Positions 1 to 6,922 of a DNA stretch of 14,515 nt are shown here, one piece after another (positions within the stretch are counted from its first letter, which is position 1; each line of letters starts with the position of its first letter). This stretch comes from Bacillota bacterium (GTDB taxonomy: Bacteria > Bacillota > Proteinivoracia > UBA4975): NCBI GenBank assembly GCA_012727415.1, contig JAAYHI010000165.1, positions 1 through 14,515 on the forward strand, written 5' to 3'. The notes under the pieces were generated by a model. The model was given only the letters and a program-made list of their open reading frames with translations. It was not told where the DNA came from and searched no databases. The translations under genes and the position numbers were made by a program.

Positions 1-2
1 AT

Positions 3-878
3 GTAACAACGGCCACCTGCCGGGCCTATCCCGAGTACCTGGGGCATATGGGAGCGGAAATTGCCCGCGCCGCCGGGGCACCTGAAGTGGTTGCCTCTGC
101 GATTATTGAACATTGGCACCCCAGCAAGTTCTCCGGCAAACTTCCCCATACCCTGGCAGGGGCTTTGTTGGGAGTGGCAGACAGGCTGGACAGCATTTGC
201 GGTCATTATTATCAGAGTGAGTTAAAGTTGTCCCAATACGGAAGCGTGAAAAACTGGTTTGACCAAATTATTGCCATCATCGCCAGCGTTCCCCTGGACC
301 TCTCTCTTATCAATTTGCTGAAATTCTCCCTTTCGCTGTACGAATCTCAAGGCCTGGTTCCCTGGCGGAGTCAGGACCTGGATAATCTCCTTAAGATCTT
401 CAGTGATTGCCTGTATTACTATTTGCGGGAGCAGGATTTTTCCGAGGAAGTGGCAGCGGCTTTGACCGACCCCAGCCAGGATAATGTCTATTTAGTCATC
501 GAGAAAGCCAAAGTCCTGGAAGACCCCGCTCTGAAAAATTATGCGGAGGACTGCGCCGATGTCTGCAAACTGATGGACAGGACATGTTCCAGGGAGTACA
601 ATTATGAAGAGGCAACCCGGGAGTTTCTTGAACAGCCTGAAGAACTTGACCTCTTCGAAGCCTACTTGATAGTTCAGGAAGAAGTTAAAGCCTTTTTACA
701 GAAGAGAAACATGGCGGAGGCCTTGAAAAGCCTGGCCAGGCTCAAGACGCCGCTGTTGCGCTTTATCAACAACGTCGACCTGGATACCTCCGATCGCCCT
801 TTGCGTCTTAACCGCTTGAGTTTGTTGGGGGAAATCAGGCAACTGTACCACGCCTACGGGGACTTCTGCGCCCTTTGA
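3..878 (+). CDS. glyS: Glycyl-tRNA synthetase beta subunit, C-terminal part (5' end outside window)
   Basis: Reading frame 3 is open from the window edge to TGA at 876-878, giving 291 visible residues, so the true start lies upstream; the ATG at 48 is internal. GlyRS beta charges tRNA-Gly together with the alpha subunit (glyQ, not visible) in the cytoplasm. The first ~75 residues carry the HD-like segment of the family: YPEYLGHMG, then VASAIIEHWHP, then GVADRLDSICG, matching the usual FPELQG-MG, AI-EHY-P and LADKLD-L-G pattern. The tail contains FINNVDLDT followed by LRLNRLSLLGEIRQLY and ends DFCAL, matching the family ending FFDNVMV...RNNRLALL..I..LF...DFS.L. The stretch after the LADKLD-like motif is unusual: the conserved DPF-LRR motif is not recognisable and is replaced by SQYGSVKNWFDQ. 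A diverged but intact GlyRS beta tail is the best reading. Confidence 0.85.
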   Translation, partial: VTTATCRAYPEYLGHMGAEIARAAGAPEVVASAIIEHWHPSKFSGKLPHTLAGALLGVADRLDSICGHYYQSELKLSQYGSVKNWFDQIIAIIASVPLDLSLINLLKFSLSLYESQGLVPWRSQDLDNLLKIFSDCLYYYLREQDFSEEVAAALTDPSQDNVYLVIEKAKVLEDPALKNYAEDCADVCKLMDRTCSREYNYEEATREFLEQPEELDLFEAYLIVQEEVKAFLQKRNMAEALKSLARLKTPLLRFINNVDLDTSDRPLRLNRLSLLGEIRQLYHAYGDFCAL

Positions 879-900
879 TACTGTAAGCAAGGTGAAAGCA

Positions 901-1065
901 ATGACCATTCTCGATAAAATCGAATGCTTTTTAATAAAAATCTTCCTCCTGCTGGCAATATTATTGGTCATCTTCCAGCTGTTGGGGAAACTTTCCCCCT
1001 GGTCAGATGTTGTAATTTTGCTGAACAGGCTGGAGGGGGCAGTATATAATTATTCCGGTTTATAA
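901..1065 (+). CDS. Small single-pass membrane protein, possibly YpfB/DUF5359-like
   Basis: A 54-residue ORF starts at ATG 901 and stops at TAA 1063-1065. A good Shine-Dalgarno AAGGTG at 889-894 lies 6 nt upstream, only 22 nt after the glyS stop, so it is probably cotranscribed with glyS. Residues ~10-30 form one hydrophobic helix (FLIKIFLLLAILLVIFQLLG); the short C-terminal tail includes LNRLEGAVYNYSGL. In Bacillus subtilis a small single-TM protein (YpfB, DUF5359) sits directly before cmk. The position, size and LIK-hydrophobic layout agree with that, but I cannot align them. The function is unknown. The coding claim rests on the RBS, the fitting gap and the membrane segment, so it is moderately sure; the family assignment is inference. 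Confidence 0.6.
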   Translation: MTILDKIECFLIKIFLLLAILLVIFQLLGKLSPWSDVVILLNRLEGAVYNYSGL

Positions 1066-1136
1066 TCGGGGGGCTAAGGCAGGAAAGGTAAGCTAGTACG
1101 TCGAAATAATATCGGGGGAAATAGGGAGGGGCACGG

Positions 1137-1835
1137 ATGTCGGATACTGTTTCTATTGTCTTTGACGGTCCCGCTGGCGTCGGCAAGAGCACTGTCGCCA
1201 AGGCAGTCGCCCGGCAGTTGGGGTTTACATACGTGGATACGGGGGCAATGTACCGAGGAGTCACCTTACTGGCACTGGAGCAAGGCATTCCAATCGACTC
1301 ACGGCATCAGCAGGAAATGCTGGCTGCCATTAAGCGTGCAGACTTTTCCTTTATTTTTTCCGGCGAGGAATTGCGCATTTTCCACGGCTCCCGGGATATC
1401 ACTGAAGCTGTTCGCAGCCGGGAGGTTACGGGAAAAGTATCTTATGTGGCAGCCCTGCCGGAAATCCGCCAGGGCCTTACCGCTCTGCAAAGGCAGATGG
1501 CCAGGTCCGGGAATGTAGTTATGGAAGGCAGGGATATTGGCACTGTTGTCCTTCCCGATGCAGATTACAAATTCTTTTTAACTGCTTCTCCGGAAGTCCG
1601 CGCCGGCCGCAGGTATAAAGAACTCGTGGCCAAGGGCATGACAGTTGATCCCGATACCGTCCTGGCGGACATGGTGAAGCGGGACCAACTGGATTCTTCC
1701 CGACAATACGCTCCTCTGCGCAAGGCGGAGGATGCAATTGAGATAGACACTTCGGGCCTGGAAATTGACGCAGTAGTGAATTTAGTATTGTCCCATGTCA
1801 AAGAACTTTGTCAAGAGAGCAGAAATGATATATAA
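1137..1835 (+). CDS. cmk: Cytidylate kinase
   Basis: The 232-residue product is a cytoplasmic (d)CMP kinase that transfers the ATP gamma-phosphate to CMP/dCMP in pyrimidine nucleotide salvage. The N-terminus has the P-loop GPAGVGKS (residues 11-18), followed by DTGAMYRGVTLLAL, a Cmk signature. The middle carries GRDIGTVVLPDADYKFFLTA and then RRYKEL, the NMP-binding and lid regions. The length fits the family (about 220-230 residues). The ATG at 1137 is supported by a strong RBS AGGGAGGGG (1123-1131) five nt upstream. It is followed 27 nt later by the ispH-rpsA fusion, as in many Firmicutes. The plsC gene often found next to cmk in Clostridia is absent here. A promoter for the next gene lies in its last codons. 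Confidence 0.97.
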   Translation: MSDTVSIVFDGPAGVGKSTVAKAVARQLGFTYVDTGAMYRGVTLLALEQGIPIDSRHQQEMLAAIKRADFSFIFSGEELRIFHGSRDITEAVRSREVTGKVSYVAALPEIRQGLTALQRQMARSGNVVMEGRDIGTVVLPDADYKFFLTASPEVRAGRRYKELVAKGMTVDPDTVLADMVKRDQLDSSRQYAPLRKAEDAIEIDTSGLEIDAVVNLVLSHVKELCQESRNDI

Positions 1836-1836
1836 T
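1808..1836 (+). promoter_or_regulatory. Sigma-A-type promoter for ispH-rpsA, overlapping the 3' end of cmk
   Basis: The -35 TTGTCA (1808-1813) and a perfect -10 TATAAT (1831-1836) are separated by exactly 17 nt. Transcription would start near 1843, leaving a ~20-nt leader with the RBS TGGAGGGG before ATG 1863. It would let the S1/IspH fusion be expressed independently of cmk. The call is from the hexamers and spacing only. Confidence 0.65.
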
Positions 1837-1862
1837 GGTATGGTGAAGACCTGGAGGGGACT

Positions 1863-3983
1863 ATGGAAGTAATCGTTTCTAAATATGCTGGATTTTGCCC
1901 CGGGGTTAAGCGGGCAGTCAACCTGGCATTGCAGCAGCCTGGCCGGGTTGCCACCCTGGGACCCCTTGTTCACAATGCGGAGATGATTGAACACCTGGCC
2001 GGCAAGGGCATCAGGACCATTGACTCCGTCGCCGATGTTCAGGAAGATACCATAATAATCCGCTCCCACGGCGTCAGTCCCGCAGTGCTTGAGGCCCTGC
2101 AGGCTACAGGAAAGGATATCGTTGACGCCACTTGTCCCTTCGTCAGCAGGATTCACTCCATAGTCGAATCTCTCGACAATCGCTTTCTCGTTATTGTTGG
2201 CGATGCCAGCCATCCTGAGGTTCAAGGCATTTTGGGCAGGGCACGCAACGGCGTGTCTGTAATTGACAATGTGGAATCTGCCCGCCAAATCCACAGCGAC
2301 TTGCCGGTGGCGGTAGTTGTTCAAACTACTTTCGATCAGCAAGAGCTGGAGAAAATATTAGCGGTGCTGCGTGAGCAGTTTCAGGATATTGAAGTGCACA
2401 ATACTATCTGCCCCTCGACCAGGGAACGGCAGAAAGAAGTTGCTGAGCTGGCAAAGAAGTGCGATGTTATGTTGGTTATTGGCGGCAAGAACAGCGCCAA
2501 TACAGGCAAGTTAGTTGCCATTTGCAAGCAATCCGGTGTCGCGACACATCATATACAGTCGGTACATAATATCGACCCCCAGTGGTTTCACAATGCCTCT
2601 TCTGTTGGCATTGCAGCTGGGGCATCGACGCCGGAATGGATTATAAGGGAGGTTGTGGATTTGGTGATGGAAACTAATAATGAGGGCATCGAAGAAGTAA
2701 AGAATGACCTCGAAGCAGACCAGGAAGTTGCCGAAGAAGTAGTTGAAGACGTCGAGGAAGCAGAGGAAGGCGTCGAGGCACCAGCTGACGTCGATTCCGA
2801 GGACGCTGAAGAAGCAGCGGAGGACGTCCAGGAAGCCGTGGAGGACTCCAACGAATTTTTAGAAACGGAACCTAAACCCTTAGCGGTTGGCGATATAGTC
2901 GTTGGCAAGGTCGTTCAGGTCAATCCAGATGAAGTCCTGGTAGATGTGGGCTACAAACTGGAAGGCATTATCCGCAAAGAGGAATTGTCTTTCCGCAAAG
3001 TCGAAACCTGTTCCGAACTGATTGAAGTCGGTGCGGAGGTGGAAGCGGAAGTAACCAGACTTACCGAGGACTTGCTTGAACTTTCAGCCCGCAAGCTTGC
3101 CCAAAGTAAGGCCTGGAAGACTGTCAGGGAAGCCTTTGATAATCAGACTCCCGTCAGCGGGGAAGTTGTGGAAGTTGTCAAAGGCGGCCTCATTGTAGAT
3201 TTGGGCCTCAGAGCGTTCATGCCTGCTTCCTTGGTGGACTTGCGCTTCGTCGAAGACCTCAGCCAGTTTGTTGGCCAGACCGTTGACGTGCTCGTCATCG
3301 AGCTGGAGCGCCGCCGCAACAAGGTCATTGTATCCCGCAAGGCTCAGCTGATGCGGGAACTGGAAGCGAAAAAGGCAGAGACCCTGGCCAATCTCAAGGA
3401 AGACACGACTGTCAAAGGTATTGTCCGCCGCCTCACCAGCTTTGGTGCTTTTGTAGATATTGGTGGCATTGATGGCCTGATTCATATTTCTGAGCTGGCA
3501 CACCACCGTGTCGAACACCCCAGTGAGGTCTTGCAGGAAGATCAGGAGATTGAGGTCTATGTGCTCAAGGTGGATCCCGAAGCTGAGCGTGTATCACTGA
3601 GTCTCAAGAAGATTCTCCCTGATCCCTGGACAGAAGTAGCCAGAAAGTTTAAAGTCGGCGACGAGGTAGAGGGCAAAGTGGTCCGCCTGGCCGATTTCGG
3701 CGCATTTGTGGAATTGATTCCCGGTGTCGACGGTTTGGTTCACGTGTCCCAGATTTCCGATGAGCATGTTGATAAACCCTCAGACGTCCTGACCACCGGC
3801 CAGATGGTCAAGGTACACATCCTGGACATTGATGTACATGCCAAGAGAGTCAGCCTGAGCATGCGCGAAGCTGCCAGAAGCGGCAGGAGGGCCTTCAGAG
3901 AAGAAGTTCCCCAGGACACCTCCATCGGCGCCACTATTGGCGAGCGCCTCGGCAACCTCTTTGAAGATCAAGGGGATGAATAA
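1863..3983 (+). CDS. ispH-rpsA: IspH (HMBPP reductase) fused to ribosomal protein S1
   Basis: This 706-residue fusion has three parts. Residues 1-~270 are IspH, the last MEP-pathway enzyme, reducing HMBPP to IPP and DMAPP with a [4Fe-4S] cluster: the ligands are C12 (GFCPGVKRA), C91 (DATCPF) and C183 (NTICPSTRERQ). The substrate-site residues H37 (LVHN), H69 (RSHG), H117/E119 (SHPEVQG) and T155 (QTT) are all present. Residues ~272-338 are a very acidic Glu/Asp linker. Residues ~340-706 hold four S1 RNA-binding repeats, the last two classic (TSFGAFVDIGGIDGLIHISEL and a similar copy, shown here in part: FGAFVE, DGLVHVSQIS). Such fusions are known in Clostridia. The ATG at 1863 has RBS TGGAGGGG. 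The gene has its own promoter in cmk and overlaps fni by 8 nt. An in-frame RBS at the junction could yield free S1. Confidence 0.96.
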   Translation: MEVIVSKYAGFCPGVKRAVNLALQQPGRVATLGPLVHNAEMIEHLAGKGIRTIDSVADVQEDTIIIRSHGVSPAVLEALQATGKDIVDATCPFVSRIHSIVESLDNRFLVIVGDASHPEVQGILGRARNGVSVIDNVESARQIHSDLPVAVVVQTTFDQQELEKILAVLREQFQDIEVHNTICPSTRERQKEVAELAKKCDVMLVIGGKNSANTGKLVAICKQSGVATHHIQSVHNIDPQWFHNASSVGIAAGASTPEWIIREVVDLVMETNNEGIEEVKNDLEADQEVAEEVVEDVEEAEEGVEAPADVDSEDAEEAAEDVQEAVEDSNEFLETEPKPLAVGDIVVGKVVQVNPDEVLVDVGYKLEGIIRKEELSFRKVETCSELIEVGAEVEAEVTRLTEDLLELSARKLAQSKAWKTVREAFDNQTPVSGEVVEVVKGGLIVDLGLRAFMPASLVDLRFVEDLSQFVGQTVDVLVIELERRRNKVIVSRKAQLMRELEAKKAETLANLKEDTTVKGIVRRLTSFGAFVDIGGIDGLIHISELAHHRVEHPSEVLQEDQEIEVYVLKVDPEAERVSLSLKKILPDPWTEVARKFKVGDEVEGKVVRLADFGAFVELIPGVDGLVHVSQISDEHVDKPSDVLTTGQMVKVHILDIDVHAKRVSLSMREAARSGRRAFREEVPQDTSIGATIGERLGNLFEDQGDE
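2645..2669 (+). promoter_or_regulatory. Internal in-frame Shine-Dalgarno and start codons at the IspH/S1 junction
   Basis: Inside the fusion gene, AAGGGAGG (2645-2652) is followed in frame by TTG 2661, GTG 2664 and ATG 2667 (8, 11 and 14 nt after the SD). They lie exactly where IspH ends and the acidic linker begins. Initiation here would give a ~438-440-residue protein with the linker and all four S1 repeats. That the site is used is inference. Confidence 0.35.
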
Positions 3984-5037
3984 GGTTCGGCTTAACCGAA
4001 AAAGAGAGCATCTGAGTCTTGCTATGCAAAGAACCAGATGTTCTTTTACTGCCCTCTTTAATGATATCCACTTGCCCCACAACTGCCTCACCACCGTCAA
4101 TCCTGATGACACAGACCTGACTGCAGATATTTGCGGCATTAAAGTCAGGGCTCCCCTGTATATCAATGCCATCACCGGGGGGGCGCTGAGCAGCGAATCT
4201 GTTAACCGCCGCCTGGCAATGCTGGCAAAAAAATATGCCTTGCCCATGGCGGTAGGATCCCAGGCGGCGGGCTTGAAGCACCCAGGGCTGGCTTTTACTT
4301 ACCGGGTTGCCCGCAAGTACAACCCCCAGGGGGTGCTCATTGCCAACCTTCCGGCCGCAGCCAGCCTGCAACAGGCGCGCAGCGCAGTGGCAATGCTGGA
4401 TGCCCAAATCCTGCAGCTGTTTCTCAATCCCGCCCAGGAGCTGGTAATGGCTGAGGGAGACCCCCTGGAAGAGGGGCTGCTGGACAATATCGCGGCGGTT
4501 TGTGCCGGGATTTCGGTGCCTGTTATCATCAAGGAGGTGGGCTTTGGCATTGACGCCAGGGCAGCCCGCAGCCTTGCCGCAGCAGGAGTGTCGGCAATTG
4601 ATGTCGGCGGCCGGGGCGGAACCAATTTCGCCTGGATTGAAGGCCGCCGCAATCCTTCTTCCTGGTGGAAGCCCTTTACTTCCTGGGGATTGCCGACGCC
4701 AGTGTGCGTGGCAGATGTCGTCTATAATGGCCCCGGGATACAGGTCCTGGCTTCCGGCGGTGTCGATGACGGCCTCAGGGCCCTTAAATGCCTTTGCCTT
4801 GGTGCTGCAGCAGTGGGCACTGCCGGCGGCATACTGCGGCAGTTGCGCAAGGGATTCGCCCAGGCAGACAGGTATCTTGAAGATTATCTTCGCCAGCTGC
4901 GGGTGGGCATGGCCCTTCTCGGCGTAAAAACCTTGCCGGAGCTGGCGGCAGTCCCCCTGGCAGTTACAGGCCGGTTTAGGGAATTAATTGAGCAGAGGGG
5001 AATTGACCCGCTAATTTATGCGCAAAGAGGCAACTAG
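3976..5037 (+). CDS. fni: Type 2 (FMN-dependent) isopentenyl-diphosphate delta-isomerase
   Basis: Fni interconverts IPP and DMAPP in a TIM-barrel using reduced FMN. The 353-residue reading from ATG 3976 keeps the family's RK-EH motif at residues 8-12, which favours this start over the in-frame ATG at 3937. Further matches are INAITGG (63-69), AVGSQAAGL (92-100), VIIKEVGFGI, IDVGGRGGTNFAWIE, FTSWGLPTP and ASGGVDDGLRALKCL. The first codons overlap the ispH-rpsA end by 8 nt, and AAGGGG lies directly before the ATG, so translation is probably coupled. One oddity: in the HxNxxQE motif of the active site, the histidine is F149 (codon 4420-4422), while N151, Q154 and E155 are kept. The neighbour IspH makes its substrates. 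A related FMN-dependent dehydrogenase is a less likely alternative. Confidence 0.88.
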   Translation: MNKVRLNRKREHLSLAMQRTRCSFTALFNDIHLPHNCLTTVNPDDTDLTADICGIKVRAPLYINAITGGALSSESVNRRLAMLAKKYALPMAVGSQAAGLKHPGLAFTYRVARKYNPQGVLIANLPAAASLQQARSAVAMLDAQILQLFLNPAQELVMAEGDPLEEGLLDNIAAVCAGISVPVIIKEVGFGIDARAARSLAAAGVSAIDVGGRGGTNFAWIEGRRNPSSWWKPFTSWGLPTPVCVADVVYNGPGIQVLASGGVDDGLRALKCLCLGAAAVGTAGGILRQLRKGFAQADRYLEDYLRQLRVGMALLGVKTLPELAAVPLAVTGRFRELIEQRGIDPLIYAQRGN

Positions 5038-5048
5038 CCTCTTTTTTT
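5024..5048 (+). terminator. Intrinsic terminator overlapping the fni stop codon
   Basis: AAAGAGGC (5024-5031) pairs perfectly with GCCTCTTT (5037-5044) around a 5-nt loop and runs into T7 (5042-5048). The fni TAG (5035-5037) lies at the loop edge, so terminating ribosomes would cover the hairpin. Confidence 0.8.
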
Positions 5049-5112
5049 CATGGGAATACTGAAGGTAGGAAGAGGAAAAGCTAGAGGCAGAACGGCAAAA
5101 AGGGTGGCTGAA

Positions 5113-5769
5113 ATGAGTACTTGGTTGCTGACAATACTGGCCGTCATCATCTACCTCGGCCTGCTCCAAAGAACGCTGGACAGAATGCGCCTGTCGGACA
5201 GGGCGGCACTGGTGATAATAGCCCTCCTTGCCCTGGGCACCTGGCTGCCGGAATTGCCCCTGGGCAGGGTACGCATTAACCTGGGCAGCACCTTGGTTCC
5301 CCTGGGGCTTGGCGTCTATCTCATCGGCACTGCTGATACATTTAAAGAACAGGCCAGGGGCGCGGCAGCTATTGCCGCCACGGCCATTACGGTGCTCATC
5401 CTCGACTGGGTGCTTCCCCAGGAGCCCGGGGCGATGTTTATCGAGCCTCTGTATGCTTATGGCATTGCTGCAGGAGTAATTGGCTATGTGGCGGGTCGCT
5501 CCAGAAGGGCCGCCTTTGTGGGCGGAATGCTGGGAGTGCTGGTGGCGGATGTGCTGGTGCTCATTCAGCAAATTCCCCTGACTCACACATACCAACTGGG
5601 CGGGGGAATCCTGGACTCATCGTTGCTTGCTGGGGTCATCGCTGTTGGTTGCGCAGAAATCTTCGGGGAAGCAAGGGAATTGGTGGCACCGGATAAAGGG
5701 AGTAAAGTCACCTGGCTGGACGACAAGCGCCGGGAAAAGACCAAAAACAGGAAAGGCCCCGGAAGATGA
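5113..5769 (+). CDS. DUF1614 family membrane protein
   Basis: This is a 218-residue polytopic membrane protein of the uncharacterised DUF1614 family. Visible family features are LQRTLDRMRLSDRAALVIIA near the N-terminus, then PLGRVRINLGSTLVPLGLGVYLI, and later AGRSRRAAFVGGMLGVLVADV. Hydrophobic segments include residues ~2-18, ~35-50, ~62-80, ~90-112, ~125-140 and ~150-175, with a charged tail. I chose ATG 5113 because AGGGTGG (5101-5107) lies 5 nt upstream and the membrane segment begins at once. The in-frame ATG at 5050 sits directly after a terminator T-tract with no RBS and would add a basic, non-hydrophobic leader. The TGA overlaps the next gene's ATG (ATGA). The job is unknown; the context suggests a complex with YIEGIA. 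I see no clear promoter between the terminator and this start. Confidence 0.85.
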   Translation: MSTWLLTILAVIIYLGLLQRTLDRMRLSDRAALVIIALLALGTWLPELPLGRVRINLGSTLVPLGLGVYLIGTADTFKEQARGAAAIAATAITVLILDWVLPQEPGAMFIEPLYAYGIAAGVIGYVAGRSRRAAFVGGMLGVLVADVLVLIQQIPLTHTYQLGGGILDSSLLAGVIAVGCAEIFGEARELVAPDKGSKVTWLDDKRREKTKNRKGPGR

Positions 5770-6695
5770 GGCCGTATTTTTTCGGCATAGTCCTCACTGC
5801 TTCCCTGGGGGGGATACTGCGCATGTTGATCCTGCGCTCAGATTACCGCCAGTATCCGACTTATCCCCATGGCTACATTTCTCATCTTTCCATGGGATTT
5901 ATCGCTGCTGCCCTTGGTGCGGTGGCATGGCCGGCACTGTTGGAAGCCGAATACGTCGCCGTGACCTTTTTGGCGATGGCAGCGCAACAGTTTCGGGAAA
6001 TACGCAATCTGGAGAGGGAATCCCTGGCCTCCCTGGATTTATATGAGCTGGTCCCCCGGGGCCGCCCGTATATCGAGGGCATCGCCCGCACCTTTGAGGC
6101 AAGGAATTACATTATCATTGCCAGCACCCTGGTCCTGTCGGCCATAGACCTGGCCCTGCTGCGGGGCACTTCCTATCCCCTGCGGATTGGCATCCTGGGG
6201 GCCGTGACAGTGCTCCTGTACTTCCTGATAAACTCATTCCCGGACAAACGCGTTGCGGATATAGCTCATGTCCGCCTGGGGAAAGTCCACTTCCAGGGCC
6301 CCAATGTCTTTGTGGATGACCTCCACTTCATGAATGTGGGCTTGGCGGAAGCCAAGGAAGTGTACCTGGAAAAGGCCCTGGGCCTAATCATTGAGCCAAA
6401 AGACATTGACGCTGCTGCCACCCTGGCAAACCCGGGGCAGCGGCAGGCCATTGTCCATCTGTGCGCGAAATTGCTGGGCATCTACAAAGATGTAGACACC
6501 CCTGAGTTTTCCCCCCTGATGCGGCGGGACATCAAAAGCGGCAGACTTGGGGTGCTCATCATCCCCGGCAGCGGTGACCCCCAAGCCCTGATTGCTGCAG
6601 TAAAGAGAGCGCCGGTGCTGGAAGGGGCGGCAGCAAAGCCCAGCAAATCTTACGCCGGCAGGGAGCGTGATGATTACCATGGCACGACTGGATAA
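5766..6695 (+). CDS. YIEGIA family membrane protein
   Basis: The 309-residue product carries the family's namesake hexamer YIEGIA at residues 102-107 (in PRGRPYIEGIARTFEARNY). Hydrophobic segments lie at ~5-23, ~42-72, ~112-130 and ~136-155. They are followed by a ~150-residue soluble C-terminal region with HFMNVGLAEAKEVYLEKALG and GVLIIPGSGDPQALIAAV. The start at ATG 5766 overlaps the DUF1614 stop as ATGA; weak GGAAG precedes it, so translation is likely coupled. No enzyme motif is recognisable. The family occurs in endospore formers beside der, and in B. subtilis the same slot holds yphA and yphB(seaA); a link to the spore envelope is inference from position. The family is well recognised but the function is unknown. 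Confidence 0.88.
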   Translation: MRPYFFGIVLTASLGGILRMLILRSDYRQYPTYPHGYISHLSMGFIAAALGAVAWPALLEAEYVAVTFLAMAAQQFREIRNLERESLASLDLYELVPRGRPYIEGIARTFEARNYIIIASTLVLSAIDLALLRGTSYPLRIGILGAVTVLLYFLINSFPDKRVADIAHVRLGKVHFQGPNVFVDDLHFMNVGLAEAKEVYLEKALGLIIEPKDIDAAATLANPGQRQAIVHLCAKLLGIYKDVDTPEFSPLMRRDIKSGRLGVLIIPGSGDPQALIAAVKRAPVLEGAAAKPSKSYAGRERDDYHGTTG

Positions 6696-6879
6696 GCTCA
6701 TCCTGGCCACTGTTGCCCTGGAGGAAGCTCGTCAATATGTGGCAGCCGGTGGTTCCGGCCCGGTATACATTGCCCGGGATACTGAGGAACAACAGCGCAT
6801 AGCGATGTACCTATCGCGAATCACCGAAGGCATGGTCCACGACCTGGAAAACGGCATCCTGATTATCGTCCGCCATTGA
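6670..6879 (+). CDS. Small 'capping complex' subunit for YIEGIA
   Basis: A 69-residue soluble protein, without membrane segment, that overlaps the 3' end of the YIEGIA gene by 26 nt in another frame. The sequence runs ARLDKLILATVALEEARQY, then GSGPVYIARDTEEQQRIAMYL and ends GILIIVRH. It matches the small partner that database annotation names 'capping complex subunit for YIEGIA'; what is capped is not known to me. Possible starts are GTG 6667, ATG 6670 and ATG 6679; RBS AGGGAG (6660-6665) is 4 nt from ATG 6670, so I take that one. The overlap and the name both point to 1:1 coexpression with the membrane protein. Confidence 0.8.
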   Translation: MITMARLDKLILATVALEEARQYVAAGGSGPVYIARDTEEQQRIAMYLSRITEGMVHDLENGILIIVRH

Positions 6880-6922
6880 CCGGGCAATCATTTTTTTCGA
6901 CATCTTTCGTCCAGAATCTCAG

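Noticed and set aside
1041..1064. TATAAT-like sequences before cmk as a cmk promoter
   Set aside because: Several -10-like hexamers exist but none has a recognisable -35 at 16-18 nt.
2588..2908. Minus-strand ORF of 106 codons, Ser/Thr-rich
   Set aside because: It is the antisense of the Glu/Asp-rich linker of the IspH-S1 fusion; the low-complexity Ser/Ala/Thr content is a codon mirror, with no RBS.
3780..4407. Long minus-strand ORFs across the S1/fni border
   Set aside because: They are opposite two well-recognised genes, have no RBS or family features, and are shadows of GC-biased codons.
6877..6897. T7 run after the capping-subunit gene as a terminator
   Set aside because: I find no stable GC stem directly before the T-run, so I do not call it a terminator.
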